A DNA stretch of 64,000 nt. Origin: Minicystis rosea. Its GTDB lineage: Bacteria; Myxococcota_A; Polyangia; Polyangiales; Polyangiaceae. The DNA is taken from contig CP016211.1 of assembly GCA_001931535.1 (NCBI GenBank), forward strand, positions 9,099,703 through 9,163,702, given 5' to 3'. The notes under the pieces were generated by a model. The model was given only the letters and a program-made list of their open reading frames with translations, ran no database searches and was not told where the DNA came from. Positions 26,454 through 35,511 of the stretch are shown piece after piece. A program made the position numbers and the translations under genes. Numbering within the stretch: position 1 is the first letter of the stretch; the number at the start of each line of letters is the position of its first letter.

Positions 26454-27044
26454 ATGCGTGACCCTATCTTGCTGTTGACGATCTCCTCTTTCCTCTTTGC
26501 CTGCCGTAGCAGCGAGCCCGCGGGCACCTCCGCGCCGACAGCGACGGCGACGACGGCGCCCCGACCGACCGCCTCCGCGGCGCCCATCGCGCCGGTACCA
26601 GCGTTGAGCGTCTCTGCAGCGCCGTCCACGGTGTCCGCTGCGGCGTCCTCAGCCCCAGCCGCGACCGTGGGGTCGGCGCCCCCGACCAGCAGCGAGTGGG
26701 AGAGCGCACCGGAGGTGAACGTGACGGGATCCTCCGCGCTGGGCTGTGAGACCAAGCGGGTGCGCGAGTGGCTGGGTGTCTTCTGCGGCAAGGCCAACGA
26801 CACCGGCGGTACGCCGGTGAAGGTCACCCGGAAGAAGTTCGAGACGCTCCACAAGGACGCGCCCGCCGAGCAGCGCAAGGACGTCCTCATCGAGAGCGCG
26901 GAGGGGAACATCTCGCTCGTCGCCCGCTACATCCCCGGCACGGACGTGGAGGCAACCTTCACCTGGACCGACAAGGAGAAGGTCCTCACCGTCTGGTGGC
27001 CGCTCGACAAGCCCGAGCCGCGCTTCCTGGGTTCGTTCAGGTGA
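26454..27044 (+). CDS. lipoprotein, unknown function
   Basis: 196 residues from ATG 26454 with AAGGAG upstream. The signal ILLLTISSFLFACRSS has a lipobox (LFAC) and is followed by 80 residues of Ala/Pro/Ser/Thr linker. The C-terminal 110 residues form a small domain (REWLGVFCGKANDTGGTPVK, YIPGTDVEATFTWTDKEKVL) with two Cys. This layout, linker plus small beta domain, is common among myxobacterial lipoproteins. Confidence 0.8.
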   Translation: MRDPILLLTISSFLFACRSSEPAGTSAPTATATTAPRPTASAAPIAPVPALSVSAAPSTVSAAASSAPAATVGSAPPTSSEWESAPEVNVTGSSALGCETKRVREWLGVFCGKANDTGGTPVKVTRKKFETLHKDAPAEQRKDVLIESAEGNISLVARYIPGTDVEATFTWTDKEKVLTVWWPLDKPEPRFLGSFR

Positions 27045-27086
27045 TCCTCGCCGCGTCAGTGCGCACTCCTAGGGTCGAGTGCGCGC

Positions 27087-27728
27087 TCAGCCGAAGGTTC
27101 CGCTGATCTCCCCTTCCGCTTGCCGCAAAAAGGCGTGCATGAGCTCGGTGCGACGGGCCGCTTCGCGCCGCGCGATCTCGGTGTTCATGGTGTCGGCGAG
27201 CTTCAACAGCTTCACGTAGAAGTGATCGAGCGTGTTCCTCTCGTCGTCGAGCGGCCGTGTCTTTGCGAACGGCTCGGCGGCGTCGTAGTAGCGCGCGCCC
27301 ATCTTGCACCCGCAGGTCACGGTCCGCATGATGCCGACCGCTCCGAGCGCATCCAGCCGGTCTGCATCCTGGAGCACCGCCGACTCGAGGCAGCTCGGCG
27401 CCTTTCCGAGCGAGTAGCTGTGCTCGGTGATGACGACGGCGATCCTCTCGATCTCGGCCGGCGCGTAGCCTGCGTCACGCAAGATGTCCCGCGCTTCTTC
27501 GGCTGCTTTGGCGCTCGCCGCCGCGCGATCCGGGTGGTTCTTCGGCACGTTGATGACGTCGTGGAGCAGCGCTGCAGGAAGGACGATCGAGAGATCCGCG
27601 CCCACGCTCTCGGCAATGCGCGTACAGCTCTTCATCACTCGCTCCACATGCGCAAAGTCGTGTCCGGGATCGCCGTTGTCGTAGCGGGGACGAATGACTT
27701 CGACGAGATGTGCAATGCGCGCGTCCAT
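27087..27728 (-). CDS. HD domain phosphohydrolase (YedJ/YpgQ-like)
   Basis: 213 residues from ATG 27728. The HD-domain metal ligands are visible: DPGHDFAHVERV, AALLHDVINVPKNH and DADRLDALGAVGIMRT. This set and the length match YedJ/YpgQ-type nucleotide pyrophosphohydrolases. YpgQ-type enzymes hydrolyse dNTPs in a metal-dependent manner; substrate here is inferred. It is cytosolic and stands alone, convergent with the lipoprotein gene. Confidence 0.9.
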   Translation of the reverse strand: MDARIAHLVEVIRPRYDNGDPGHDFAHVERVMKSCTRIAESVGADLSIVLPAALLHDVINVPKNHPDRAAASAKAAEEARDILRDAGYAPAEIERIAVVITEHSYSLGKAPSCLESAVLQDADRLDALGAVGIMRTVTCGCKMGARYYDAAEPFAKTRPLDDERNTLDHFYVKLLKLADTMNTEIARREAARRTELMHAFLRQAEGEISGTFG

Positions 27729-28006
27729 GGCCGTTGCTTCGCCAAACGGCAGCGCCGCGTCAACCGTAGGTGGGCGCGAGAATGGGTGTCGACCCGGAGC
27801 GATATCCGGTATTTCGACCACCGCGGGCACCTGCGCGCCGTACGAGCGCTCTCGACAACCGATCGTGATTGTCGAACAACATCACGCTGCCTGCTGAAGT
27901 ACGGGCTCGACGACGGCGCAGGTCCGTTTTCTGCGGCCGGAGAGGTCAGACTCCGGCGGATCCTCCAAGCCGCCTGCACGGAGGGCGCGCGCTGCTCCTC
28001 CCGTCG

Positions 28007-28444
28007 TCAGTGGCGGCGGCGGTTGCCCTCGAACGAGCCGCCGACGGCGCGACCGGCGACGAGGGGCTCGGCGAGGCCCACGAACCCGGTCGACCGTCTG
28101 GCCGCTTCCGTCTTGCAGCCCTCGCAGAGGAAGACTTCTCCGCGGTTGGTCTCCTTCCAAAGGTAAGCGGCGAGCGCGCGGCACACGACACAACTGCGCC
28201 GCGCGTCCGGGTAGACACGGCGAAAGGCGGGGCCGTAGAGCACGACGGGCTCGGTGCTCTGGAGCGATCCCGCCTTCTCCGGAGGCTTCGGCCGAGCGGG
28301 CGTCTCGCGGCCCTCGGGCTCGGGTCGAGACGCGGACGACGCTTGGTGACGGCTCGCGATCCGCTCGCGCGGAGACGGCGCATGGGGGTCGGCGTGAAAG
28401 ACGAGGACCCTGGGGCTGTGCGGTCTGGGGATGACCTTCGTCAT
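28007..28444 (-). CDS. small zinc-ribbon-like protein
   Basis: 145 residues from ATG 28444. The first 70 residues are basic and Pro-rich. The C-terminal part carries CVVC and CEGC pairs (ARRSCVVCRALAAYLWKETN, EVFLCEGCKTEAARR), likely one zinc site. No homology is recognised. The start is the first ATG consistent with coding character; a shorter protein is possible. Confidence 0.55.
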   Translation of the reverse strand: MTKVIPRPHSPRVLVFHADPHAPSPRERIASRHQASSASRPEPEGRETPARPKPPEKAGSLQSTEPVVLYGPAFRRVYPDARRSCVVCRALAAYLWKETNRGEVFLCEGCKTEAARRSTGFVGLAEPLVAGRAVGGSFEGNRRRH

Positions 28445-29262
28445 GGGGGAATATCTCTGGACGACCGCCCGGCTCGGCGACTGGACCGACCGCCGCCGGG
28501 TTCGTAGTCGGCAGCGACGACCGGAGTCAAGCCAGCGCCGCTCCGCATGTCTCCCGAGCAAACTCCGCGGGCGTTTCGATGGATGGTGTCCTCGCGAGCG
28601 TCCCTCCTCGTTGTTCACTCGAGGTATCGCCAGAGGCCGGATCGATCCCTTCATGCGTGATGAGATTCTGTCGAGATCCCTGGTGGCCGTTAACACGCCG
28701 TGCGCCCTTCGAGAGAGACTGAGAAGAAGTCCCACCCCAAACCGAGATCCGCAGCAAGGGCCGTTGCCGGCACAGGTAAGACCGCGATGGCCACACCGCC
28801 GCGAACACCAAGACGGATTCGCGGCCGCGGCGACACACCGGAGAACGCGCGCTGGGGGCCGAGGGCTCGAAAGGCTCGTGCGGTGCCGAACGCAGCGACA
28901 CCATGGGAGCGCTCATGCGCGCGGGATCAATCTCCCCGACGATGAGCAGCCCCATGGCAGCAACGAACCTGCGGCAATCCGCATCCGCGAGCCCCCCAAC
29001 ACGTAAGATGCTTGCGCGGAGGAGCGGTGCTGCTGTCGATACAACCGGGTCATGACCCATGACGGCCGCAATGGATCCCCGGAGCTCGCGCTCATCTGGG
29101 CAAGCTTCGGCGCGCGGGCCAAGGTTGTAATCGAGTCGCACGGCGATGCGTGACGGCGCTACTGGATTCGAGTGCGCCACAGGCTCTTCCGGCACAACGC
29201 CAAAGGGCCGGCCCGTGGGCGCCGGGGATGTTTGCGCGCTCGCCAACGCTGGCGGCCGCGAC
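28445..29262. other. mostly non-coding stretch with one degraded gene
   Basis: Apart from the relic at 28920-29144 (separate entry) no gene is convincing in these 818 bases. Open frames are of the GC-rich shadow kind. Confidence 0.45.
28920..29144 (-). pseudogene. relic of a myxobacterial hypothetical gene
   Basis: The minus strand reads AVRLDYNLGPRAEACPDERE, AAVMGHDPVV and later DADCRRFVAAMGLLIVGEID. These blocks match, from memory, the N-terminal half of a family frequent in myxobacteria (LDY..GP...CP.E..., then DC..LV.A......IDP). The stretch between them is shorter than usual, no signal peptide or start is found, and no C-terminal half follows. A shorter piece, VRLDHNLGPRL, lies near 48945-48980 minus. 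Confidence 0.45.
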
Positions 29263-30705
29263 TCACGACATGCCTGCTCGCAAGCTCTCCGGCCGCCGCG
29301 GCGAAAGCACGCAGCCTGACTTCGGGAGCTCGAACCAGAAGACGCTTCCTCTCCCGATGGCGGTACGCAGCCCCACGCGTCCACCGTGAGCCTCGGCGAG
29401 GGACTTGACCGTGGCGAGGCCGAGCCCCAGCCCCGGTTCGCCGGTGCCGGACCCGCGCACGTAGGGCTGGAAGACGATCCCTTCGAGCGCAGGTGGTACG
29501 CCGGGTCCCGTGTCCTCGACCTCGACGCGCACCATGCTGTCCGCTTCGAGCACCCGCACGACGACGCAGCGGACCGCCGCTTCGCCGAGGTACTTGATCG
29601 CGTTCCGCATCAGGTTGGAGGCGAGGCTCGTCAGTGCGCCGGGGCTCACCGCGACCTCACACGGATCGAAGGGCTCGACCCGGAGCTCCGCGTCCGCCGC
29701 CTTCGCGATGGGCGCGAGCTCGATCGCGAGGTCGTCGATCACCGGCTTCACCTCGGCCCGCAGGCCCGGCTCCGGCAGCGCGCCGGCCCGCGCAAAATCC
29801 AGGAGCCCGTCCACGATCTGCCGGACCCGATAGGCCGCCCGCTCTCCGCGGGAGATGATCCGCTGCGCTTCTGCGTCGTCGGCGAGCTTTCGGGCCACGA
29901 CCTGGTTGGCGAGCACCACGGTCCCAAGCGGGCCCGAGATGTCGTGGGCGACCCGCGCGGCGAAACGATCGAGCTCGTCCGCGCGTCGCTCGATGAGCTG
30001 GGTGTGATCGCGAAGCAGACGCTCGTGGCGGCGGATGAGCGCAATCGCCACCTCGGCGGCGATCACGGCGAGCGCGATGCTGAGCGCGTCGAGCATGAGC
30101 GTGATGCGGCGGGCGCGGCCGCGGTGCTCCTCGATGACGCTCGCGAGGGAGCGCGCCTGCCGCCCGTTGAAGTCGATGCTGTCCATGATGGCGTCGCTCG
30201 TGCGATCGAACGCCGCGCGCAGCTCGCGGTCGGCGATCTCGTTCGCCTGGGCGGCGTGGCCCTCGGGCACGAGCGCGAGGACTTGGCCGCTCAGGCGATC
30301 GAGGCCATCGAGCTCCGTCGAAACCGTCCGCCAAAGATCCCGTTCGCCGGGGTACACGGGCAGCACCAGATAAGCCTCGATGTCCCTCGTCACGGTAGCC
30401 CGCGCGGCCGCGACGTTGCGGAGATCGCCCGGGCGGCCGAGCACCGCCCTGTTCACGTGGTAGGCGAGGAGCGTCTGGAGGCGCCGCAGGTCCGCCCGCG
30501 CGGCCGCGAGGTGCTCGATGCTCGGGGCCGCGTTCTCCGCGATGCTCACCGCCGCAGCGTCGATCCCGGCCGCGCGGCTCTCGGTGAATGCGGTCGACGC
30601 CAGGAAGCTCGCCACCACTGCGAAGATCGCCACGAGGATTGGGCGGGTGGTCGTCCAATGATGCCGCCTCCCGGCGCAGGGCCCGCCGACGCTCGACTCG
30701 AGCAT
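29263..30705 (-). CDS. membrane-bound sensor histidine kinase
   Basis: 480 residues from ATG 30705 (an ATG at 30729 is also possible). A first membrane segment (TTRPILVAIFAVVASFLAST) and a second near residues 210-230 (LMLDALSIALAVIAAEVAIA) enclose a periplasmic helical sensor of about 170 residues, probably a four-helix bundle. HisKA: RFAARVAHDISGPLGTVVLA (His254). ATPase: NLMRNAIKYLGE, EDTGPGVPPALEG and GLGLGLATVKSLAEAHGG. No partner regulator is adjacent. Confidence 0.93.
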   Translation of the reverse strand: MLESSVGGPCAGRRHHWTTTRPILVAIFAVVASFLASTAFTESRAAGIDAAAVSIAENAAPSIEHLAAARADLRRLQTLLAYHVNRAVLGRPGDLRNVAAARATVTRDIEAYLVLPVYPGERDLWRTVSTELDGLDRLSGQVLALVPEGHAAQANEIADRELRAAFDRTSDAIMDSIDFNGRQARSLASVIEEHRGRARRITLMLDALSIALAVIAAEVAIALIRRHERLLRDHTQLIERRADELDRFAARVAHDISGPLGTVVLANQVVARKLADDAEAQRIISRGERAAYRVRQIVDGLLDFARAGALPEPGLRAEVKPVIDDLAIELAPIAKAADAELRVEPFDPCEVAVSPGALTSLASNLMRNAIKYLGEAAVRCVVVRVLEADSMVRVEVEDTGPGVPPALEGIVFQPYVRGSGTGEPGLGLGLATVKSLAEAHGGRVGLRTAIGRGSVFWFELPKSGCVLSPRRPESLRAGMS

Positions 30706-30794
30706 GATCGCGCTCTCGTAGTCGAGCATCCACGAACGTCGAGCCGGCGCCGATGCTGCGCGCGGCCGCTCGGTGAATGCGGTCGCCCATGCCA

Positions 30795-30980
30795 TCACCG
30801 CTGGTGTCGCACGCGTTGCCGAGCGTCCAGCGCCAGCCCAGGCGCGAGGAGCTGCGTTCCGTTGAGCAGCCACACCGCCCCCGTGACCCTCTCCGCGTTC
30901 GTCCAGATCATGTCGTTCAGACCGTCGCGGTTGAAGTCCGTGGTGGTGACCGCCGTCCAGCCCTTGCTCGGCCATTGGAA
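30795..30980 (-). pseudogene. FG-GAP/VCBS repeat relic
   Basis: The minus strand reads PSKGWTAVTTTDFNRDGLND, then MIWTNAERVTGAVWLLNGTQ. The DFNRDGLNDMIW block is the calcium-binding FG-GAP/VCBS blade motif. Only about one repeat remains and no gene encloses it. The host gene was probably a secreted beta-propeller. Confidence 0.7.
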
Positions 30981-31012
30981 CGGCGAGACCAATCTCCAGC
31001 ATCGAAGATGAC

Positions 31013-31492
31013 GTGAAGCTCTCTTTACTTGTCTTGTTCGGCGCGATTTGCCTCACGCCTCCACAATCGGTGTGGGCGATGCCCAGCGAGATGGTCTTCG
31101 ACATCGTCATCCCGGACGGTCCCGATCCGGTCAACGAGACCAAGGTGGGCACCATCTATTTCGAGCTCGACGCCGAGATGGAAGACCGCTGTCGCTACTA
31201 CGGAGCGTGGGACGACGGGACGAGCGCGACGTTCGAAGCCGAGTGTTACATGAGCGAGTACAAGATGTTTGGTCACGCCAGTTGCGTGTCCAACAGCCGG
31301 AAGTGGTTTCATACGATGGTCATGCTGGACGCGCGGCTCCCATGCGCGGGCTTCGACACCTTCGGTCAGCAGCAGCGAATCTTCGTGCTCACCGGGCTGG
31401 AGATGCCCCAGCCGGCCGGAATCCTCGGTCTCATCCAATGGAGCGCCGCAGCGCCGATGGTGTCACCCTTCGTGGCGCAGCCCTACCCTTGA
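31013..31492 (+). CDS. secreted protein of unknown function
   Basis: 159 residues from a GTG at 31013. The signal peptide KLSLLVLFGAICLTPPQSVWA ends in a typical AMP cleavage region. The mature domain is beta-rich with four or five Cys (EDRCRYYGAWDDGTSATFEA, ECYMSEYKMFGHASCVSNSR, LPCAGFDTFG). It is divergent from the kinase at 29263. No family recognised. Confidence 0.7.
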   Translation: MKLSLLVLFGAICLTPPQSVWAMPSEMVFDIVIPDGPDPVNETKVGTIYFELDAEMEDRCRYYGAWDDGTSATFEAECYMSEYKMFGHASCVSNSRKWFHTMVMLDARLPCAGFDTFGQQQRIFVLTGLEMPQPAGILGLIQWSAAAPMVSPFVAQPYP

Positions 31493-31909
31493 GCGCGCGT
31501 AACGTCGAGTCTGCCAGGTTCGTCGTGCAAGTTGCCGCGCGATGGCGAAAGGCGCTGCTCCTCATCCAGCCAGCGCCCCTGCTGCGCTGGCATCGTGAGC
31601 TCCATCGGCGCGGATGGAGGCGCACGATACCCGAGAGCCTATCCCAGTAGACCGGACCGAGCCGGCCAAGGAGACGCGAGCCCGCCGAGGCGCGAGGGCG
31701 GAAGCGTACTTGATGTACGCAGGGAGCCCGAGCTACGACGGTGGGCGAAGCGTATCCGCCGGCCGGCGACGTGGAGGTCTACTGGGATAGGCTCTAAGCT
31801 CCGGACGGGCGTAGGACCGCGCGGTCATGGGTCCGCTCGACGTCATCGCGACATCACCGCGAAAACGGCGTGCGCCCGGGCTGGCTCGTCCCGTGCAATG
31901 CGCCCTGGC
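31493..31909. other. intergenic region holding the MITE-like element
   Basis: Apart from the 162-bp element (separate entry) no gene or clear signal is seen in these 417 bases. Confidence 0.5.
31634..31795. mobile_element. MITE-like element with 20-bp terminal inverted repeats
   Basis: 162 bp bounded by perfect terminal inverted repeats, AGAGCCTATCCCAGTAGACC at 31634-31653 and its exact complement at 31776-31795. The inside is itself partly self-complementary (CCGGCC near both ends and GCGTAC-TTGAT-GTACGC in the centre at about 31706-31722), so the whole strand could fold into a long hairpin. No coding capacity. The GAGCCTATCCCA ends resemble those of IS5-group elements, which suggests a non-autonomous derivative. 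Alternative: a structured non-coding RNA. Target duplications are not obvious. Confidence 0.75.
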
Positions 31910-32230
31910 ATGATGAACTACTCTCGTCTCCGCACAAGCTTGCTCGTTTCGTTTGCTGTTCTGGCCTGCTCGATCTCGATCGGCATGGGCCTCGGGTGCT
32001 CCAGCAGCTCGGACCAAGAGGGCCCCTGCTTCGACCCGGGAGAGCCGTGCGGAACCGGGTTCTGCAGCCAAATGGGATTCTGCTCCGGGAGCGACGCCGG
32101 AGCGGACGCCACGAGCTGCGTGTCCAAGCGCGCCGAAGGCGCGGCGTGCTCCGAAAACAGAGAGTGCCTGAGCGACGAATGCGCCGGTGGCAAGTGCGTG
32201 AACGGCAGCACGCCACCGTGCGCGCAGTGA
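31910..32230 (+). CDS. small Cys-rich lipoprotein
   Basis: 106 residues from ATG 31910. A signal (LLVSFAVLACSISIGMGLGC) leads to a lipobox-like GLGC, then ten further Cys in a Dickkopf-like spacing (GPCFDPGEPCGTGFCSQMGF, GAACSENRECLSDECAGGKC). Such domains are exported and disulphide-bonded. Another Cys-rich gene follows 30 bases later, so the two probably form a pair. Confidence 0.8.
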   Translation: MMNYSRLRTSLLVSFAVLACSISIGMGLGCSSSSDQEGPCFDPGEPCGTGFCSQMGFCSGSDAGADATSCVSKRAEGAACSENRECLSDECAGGKCVNGSTPPCAQ

Positions 32231-32259
32231 ACGTGCGGAGTGAGGAAGAGACTCTCATC

Positions 32260-32756
32260 ATGATGCTTCGTCCTTTCCTTGGCTCACATGGCATCTCGTT
32301 CCTCGCCGCCCTGTCGTTGATCGCCTGCGGCGGCCGCGTCGTCGTCGATCGCACCGGCAGCGGCGGCGGGACCACCACGAGCGGCGCGGGGGGTTCGGGA
32401 CCTGCTCGGACCCGGGGTTCGTCGGCGACGTGTCCAAGTGCGCCGTGACGCCCCCGCCCGATCCCGCGTTCTGCAACGATTGGACGCTGTGCGACAGCGG
32501 CGGCCATCAGTGGCGGGCCCAATGCAACGAGAGCGGCTGCCACTGCCTCGTCGACGATCACGAGCTCTGCGCGTGCACCTTCGAGGCCCCGCCCTGCGGC
32601 GGCGCGGGCTGCTGCGACGCCTTCCTGGGTGTCGGCGGCTCGTGCTGCCCGTATCCGTGGCTCCGCCACGATGGGTGCACACCGGTCGGCGCCGATTGCA
32701 CGACGAATGTGGAGTGCTGCAACTACTTGTGCACGGACGGCCTATGCCAGCCTTGA
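32260..32756 (+). pseudogene. Cys-rich lipoprotein, frameshifted in a G run
   Basis: ATG 32260 (GAGGAAGAG upstream) starts a lipoprotein signal SFLAALSLIACGGRVVVDR followed by GSGGGTTTSGAGGSG. In the run GCGGGGGGTTCGGG near 32389 the frame must shift to continue as GTCSDPGFVGDVSKCAVTPP and a domain with about 20 Cys (CNDWTLCDSGGHQWRAQCNE, GCHCLVDDHELCACTFE, CCDAFLGVGGSCCPYPW) ending at 32756. In the first frame the protein stops at 32448. The fault may be a sequencing error or a slippage-prone tract. Confidence 0.75.
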
Positions 32757-32999
32757 GGCCTCCGCGACTGCAGCGGTTGGAGATCGAGAATGCCGACGAC
32801 CGTACCGAGCGCACGCTCGTGGTCAGCATTCTCGAGGAGCACGCGGCCACCGCAACGGCCGCGCGCTTCGCCACCTGAAGCGCGCCTCCATCGAGGGCGC
32901 CGCCCCGACGCCGGCCGCGCGGCTTGGTGAAGAGCTTCACCGAAAAGGCCCCGGTGGTGATGCCGATCGGTACCGAGGACGAGCGCGAGAAGCACGTCC

Positions 33000-33054
33000 A
33001 GCTCGACGGCCGGCGCCCTTTTGCCGAAGTCGGGATCTACGTTATGGTCCCCCA
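33000..33054. repeat. 55-bp dispersed repeat, copy 1
   Basis: AGCTCGACGGCCGGCGCCC through GTTATGGTCCCCCAC matches 50781-50835 with about two changes. Read on the minus strand both give VGDHNVDPDFGKRAPA or VGDHDVDPDFGKRAPA, so the repeat may be a relic of one coding sequence. It lies just before the ClC gene. Confidence 0.8.
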
Positions 33055-33095
33055 CCGTCGGGCTCGCCGAGAGTCGAGGCTCGGAGCATCTGGAA

Positions 33096-35027
33096 ATGCC
33101 ATCTACGCCACCATCCGCAGAAGCCGTCACCGAGAAGCGCTGGCGTGGCGTCCTCACGGGACTGTTCTCGGAAAGCGCGCCGCTCGATCTCCGCCTCATC
33201 GGTCGCACGCTGCTCCACGCCGTGCTCGTCGGCGTGCTCAGCGGGCTCGTCGCCGTGCTCTTCGTGGGCGCGCTCGAGCTGGTGGAGGATCTCCTCCTCG
33301 GCCGGCTCGTCGGCTACGCGCGCCTCCGCGCGCACGGCGAGAGCGTTCTCGGTCACGAGCCCGAGCGCGGCGCGGTGCGCCTCTGGCTGTTGCCTCTGAT
33401 CCCCGCGCTCGGCGCGCTCGGCAGCGGTCTCCTCACGGCGCGCTTCGCGCCCGAGGCCGGCGGCGGCGGCGGCGACGCGATGATCGAGGGCTTCCACAAG
33501 CACGGCGGCGTGATGCGCCGGCGCGTCCCCTTCATCAAGACGCTGGCCTCCATCCTCACGCTGGGCACCGGCGGCGCCGGGGGTCGCGAAGGCCCGACGA
33601 TGCAGATCGGCGGCGGCCTCGGGTCCCTCGTCGGCGGCGTGCTGCGCGTGGGCCGGCGCGAGCGGCGCATCCTCATGGTCGCGGGCGTCGCGGCCGGCAT
33701 GTCCGCGGTCTTCCGCACACCGCTCGGCGCTGCGCTCCTCGCGGTCGAGGTCCTCTACCGCGACGACTTCGAAGCCGACGCGCTCATCCCCGCGCTGCTC
33801 GCCAGCGTCGTCTCGTACTCGGTCTTCATTTCGTTCTTCGGCGAGGCCACGCTCTTCGCGCACGCGCCGCGGTATCCATTCATCCCGAGCCACCTGCCGC
33901 TCTATGCGCTCCTCGCGCTCCTGCTCGCGCTCGTGGCCATGCTCTTCCTCGCGGTGATGGGCAGCGTGAAGGGCTTCGCCAAGCGCCTGCCCGGCCCCGC
34001 GTGGCTCCGGCCCGGCCTCGGCGGGCTCGCGCTCGGCCTCTTCTGCGCGCCCATCCTCTGGTTCGTCGGCGAGCGCATCGGCAACCGCGGGCAGGGCCTC
34101 GGCCTGCTCGGCGGTGGCTACGGCGCGGCGCAGATCGCCATCACCGGCGCGAGCTGGCTGCACGCCGACTGGCGCGCCGTCGAGCTCCTCCTCCTGCTCT
34201 GCGGCGCGAAGATCGTGGCCTCGTCGCTCACCATCGGCACCGGCGGCAGCGCCGGTGATTTCGCGCCCTCGCTCGTCATCGGCGGCCTCGCCGGCGGCGC
34301 CTTCGGCCGCGCCGCGAGCTTGCTGCTCCACGACCCCACCATCGATCCGGGCGCGTTCGCGCTCGTCGGCATGGGCACGTTCTACGGCGGGATCGCGCAC
34401 GTCCCCGTGAGCGCGCTCATCATGGTCTGCGAGCTGGCGGGCAGCTACGACCTGCTCGTGCCCTTGATGCTCGCCGAGGGCATCGCCTTCGTCGCGCTCC
34501 GGAACCGCTCGCTCTATCACGCGCAGGTCCCGAGCAAGCGCGAGTCACCTGCGCACGTCGCGCCTCTCCTCGACGTGCTCGAGCAGATCCTGGTGCGCGA
34601 CGTGATGACGCGCGATCGCCCCTTCGCGAGCTTCACGCTGGCGACGCCGGCCGCGGAGATGCTCCAGCGCGCCGCCGACGTGAGCTGGCAGGACGTGTTC
34701 CCCGTGCGCGACGACGCCGGGAAGCTGGTGGGCATGGTGACGGCCGACTCGCTGCGCATCATGGGCGCCGATCCCGATCTCGTGTCGCTCACGGTGGCCG
34801 CCGACGCGATGCAACCCGCCGTCGCCGTCACGGCCAACGAGGCCCTGCGCAAGGCCATCGAGACCATGCTCGCCAACGAGCTGCGCGAGATCCCCGTGCT
34901 CGATGCCGACGGCCAGATCATCGGCTTCCTGGACGAGTCCGACGTCGGCAAAGCGTACCTCGAAGCCACCGCGCGCCGCCCCGCCGACGCGACACCGCTC
35001 ACCGCACCGCCGCCGCCGCGCACCTGA
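33096..35027 (+). CDS. ClC-type chloride channel/transporter with CBS domains
   Basis: 643 residues from ATG 33096. About ten hydrophobic segments span residues 30-440. ClC signatures are GGREGPTMQIG (with the gating-type Glu165) and GTGGSAGDFAPSLVIGG, while the first selectivity motif GSGIP is replaced by GGGGDA. Two CBS domains follow (about 500-620: VRDVMTRDRPFASFTLATPA, VFPVRDDAGKLVGMVTAD, REIPVLDADGQIIGFLDESD), which probably sense adenine nucleotides. It moves chloride, perhaps with protons, across the inner membrane. The ribosome site is weak. Confidence 0.95.
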   Translation: MPSTPPSAEAVTEKRWRGVLTGLFSESAPLDLRLIGRTLLHAVLVGVLSGLVAVLFVGALELVEDLLLGRLVGYARLRAHGESVLGHEPERGAVRLWLLPLIPALGALGSGLLTARFAPEAGGGGGDAMIEGFHKHGGVMRRRVPFIKTLASILTLGTGGAGGREGPTMQIGGGLGSLVGGVLRVGRRERRILMVAGVAAGMSAVFRTPLGAALLAVEVLYRDDFEADALIPALLASVVSYSVFISFFGEATLFAHAPRYPFIPSHLPLYALLALLLALVAMLFLAVMGSVKGFAKRLPGPAWLRPGLGGLALGLFCAPILWFVGERIGNRGQGLGLLGGGYGAAQIAITGASWLHADWRAVELLLLLCGAKIVASSLTIGTGGSAGDFAPSLVIGGLAGGAFGRAASLLLHDPTIDPGAFALVGMGTFYGGIAHVPVSALIMVCELAGSYDLLVPLMLAEGIAFVALRNRSLYHAQVPSKRESPAHVAPLLDVLEQILVRDVMTRDRPFASFTLATPAAEMLQRAADVSWQDVFPVRDDAGKLVGMVTADSLRIMGADPDLVSLTVAADAMQPAVAVTANEALRKAIETMLANELREIPVLDADGQIIGFLDESDVGKAYLEATARRPADATPLTAPPPPRT

Positions 35028-35511
35028 ACGGCAGCCGCGCGTGCTCACGCCGCCGCGCTTCGCGCCCGCTCTCGCCCTCCATCTCCGATCGCCGCGGCGG
35101 CGAGCACGAGGAGCGAGAGCGAGCGGCGCGACGCATGCCGACCGCGTGAGCACAGCAAGAAGCGCCCCTCGGGGCAGCTCTCCGCCGAAAGGGTTTGGCC
35201 ACACCGACTCCGCGGTCGGTCGGTATGGAACGCGGTTGCGCGGAGGAGACTACGGTTGATCATACCAACGGATACCGAGCACCACGGAGAGGAACATGGT
35301 GGAACGCCTCACGTCTCTCTCGCCTCGGGGCGCCTGCCGTGGAGAACAGCCCACGGTGGCGGCAGCCTCCACCGGCACCGCAACAGCACCAGCGCTCGCG
35401 GCTCCTCGTGGCGCCGCCTTCGGCGCTTCCTCCTCCGTTCGTTGCGCCGAAGGCGAGCCCGCAGCCCGTGCTTTCGACGCCGCTCTGACGGCGAAGAAGA
35501 GGGAAGGAACG
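35028..35511. other. upstream region of the chromate block
   Basis: 484 bases. The frame of the DUF1259 gene stays open upstream to 35296 but has no signal or homology there. A promoter is likely near TTGATC at 35257. No regulator gene or repeat recognised. Confidence 0.4.
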
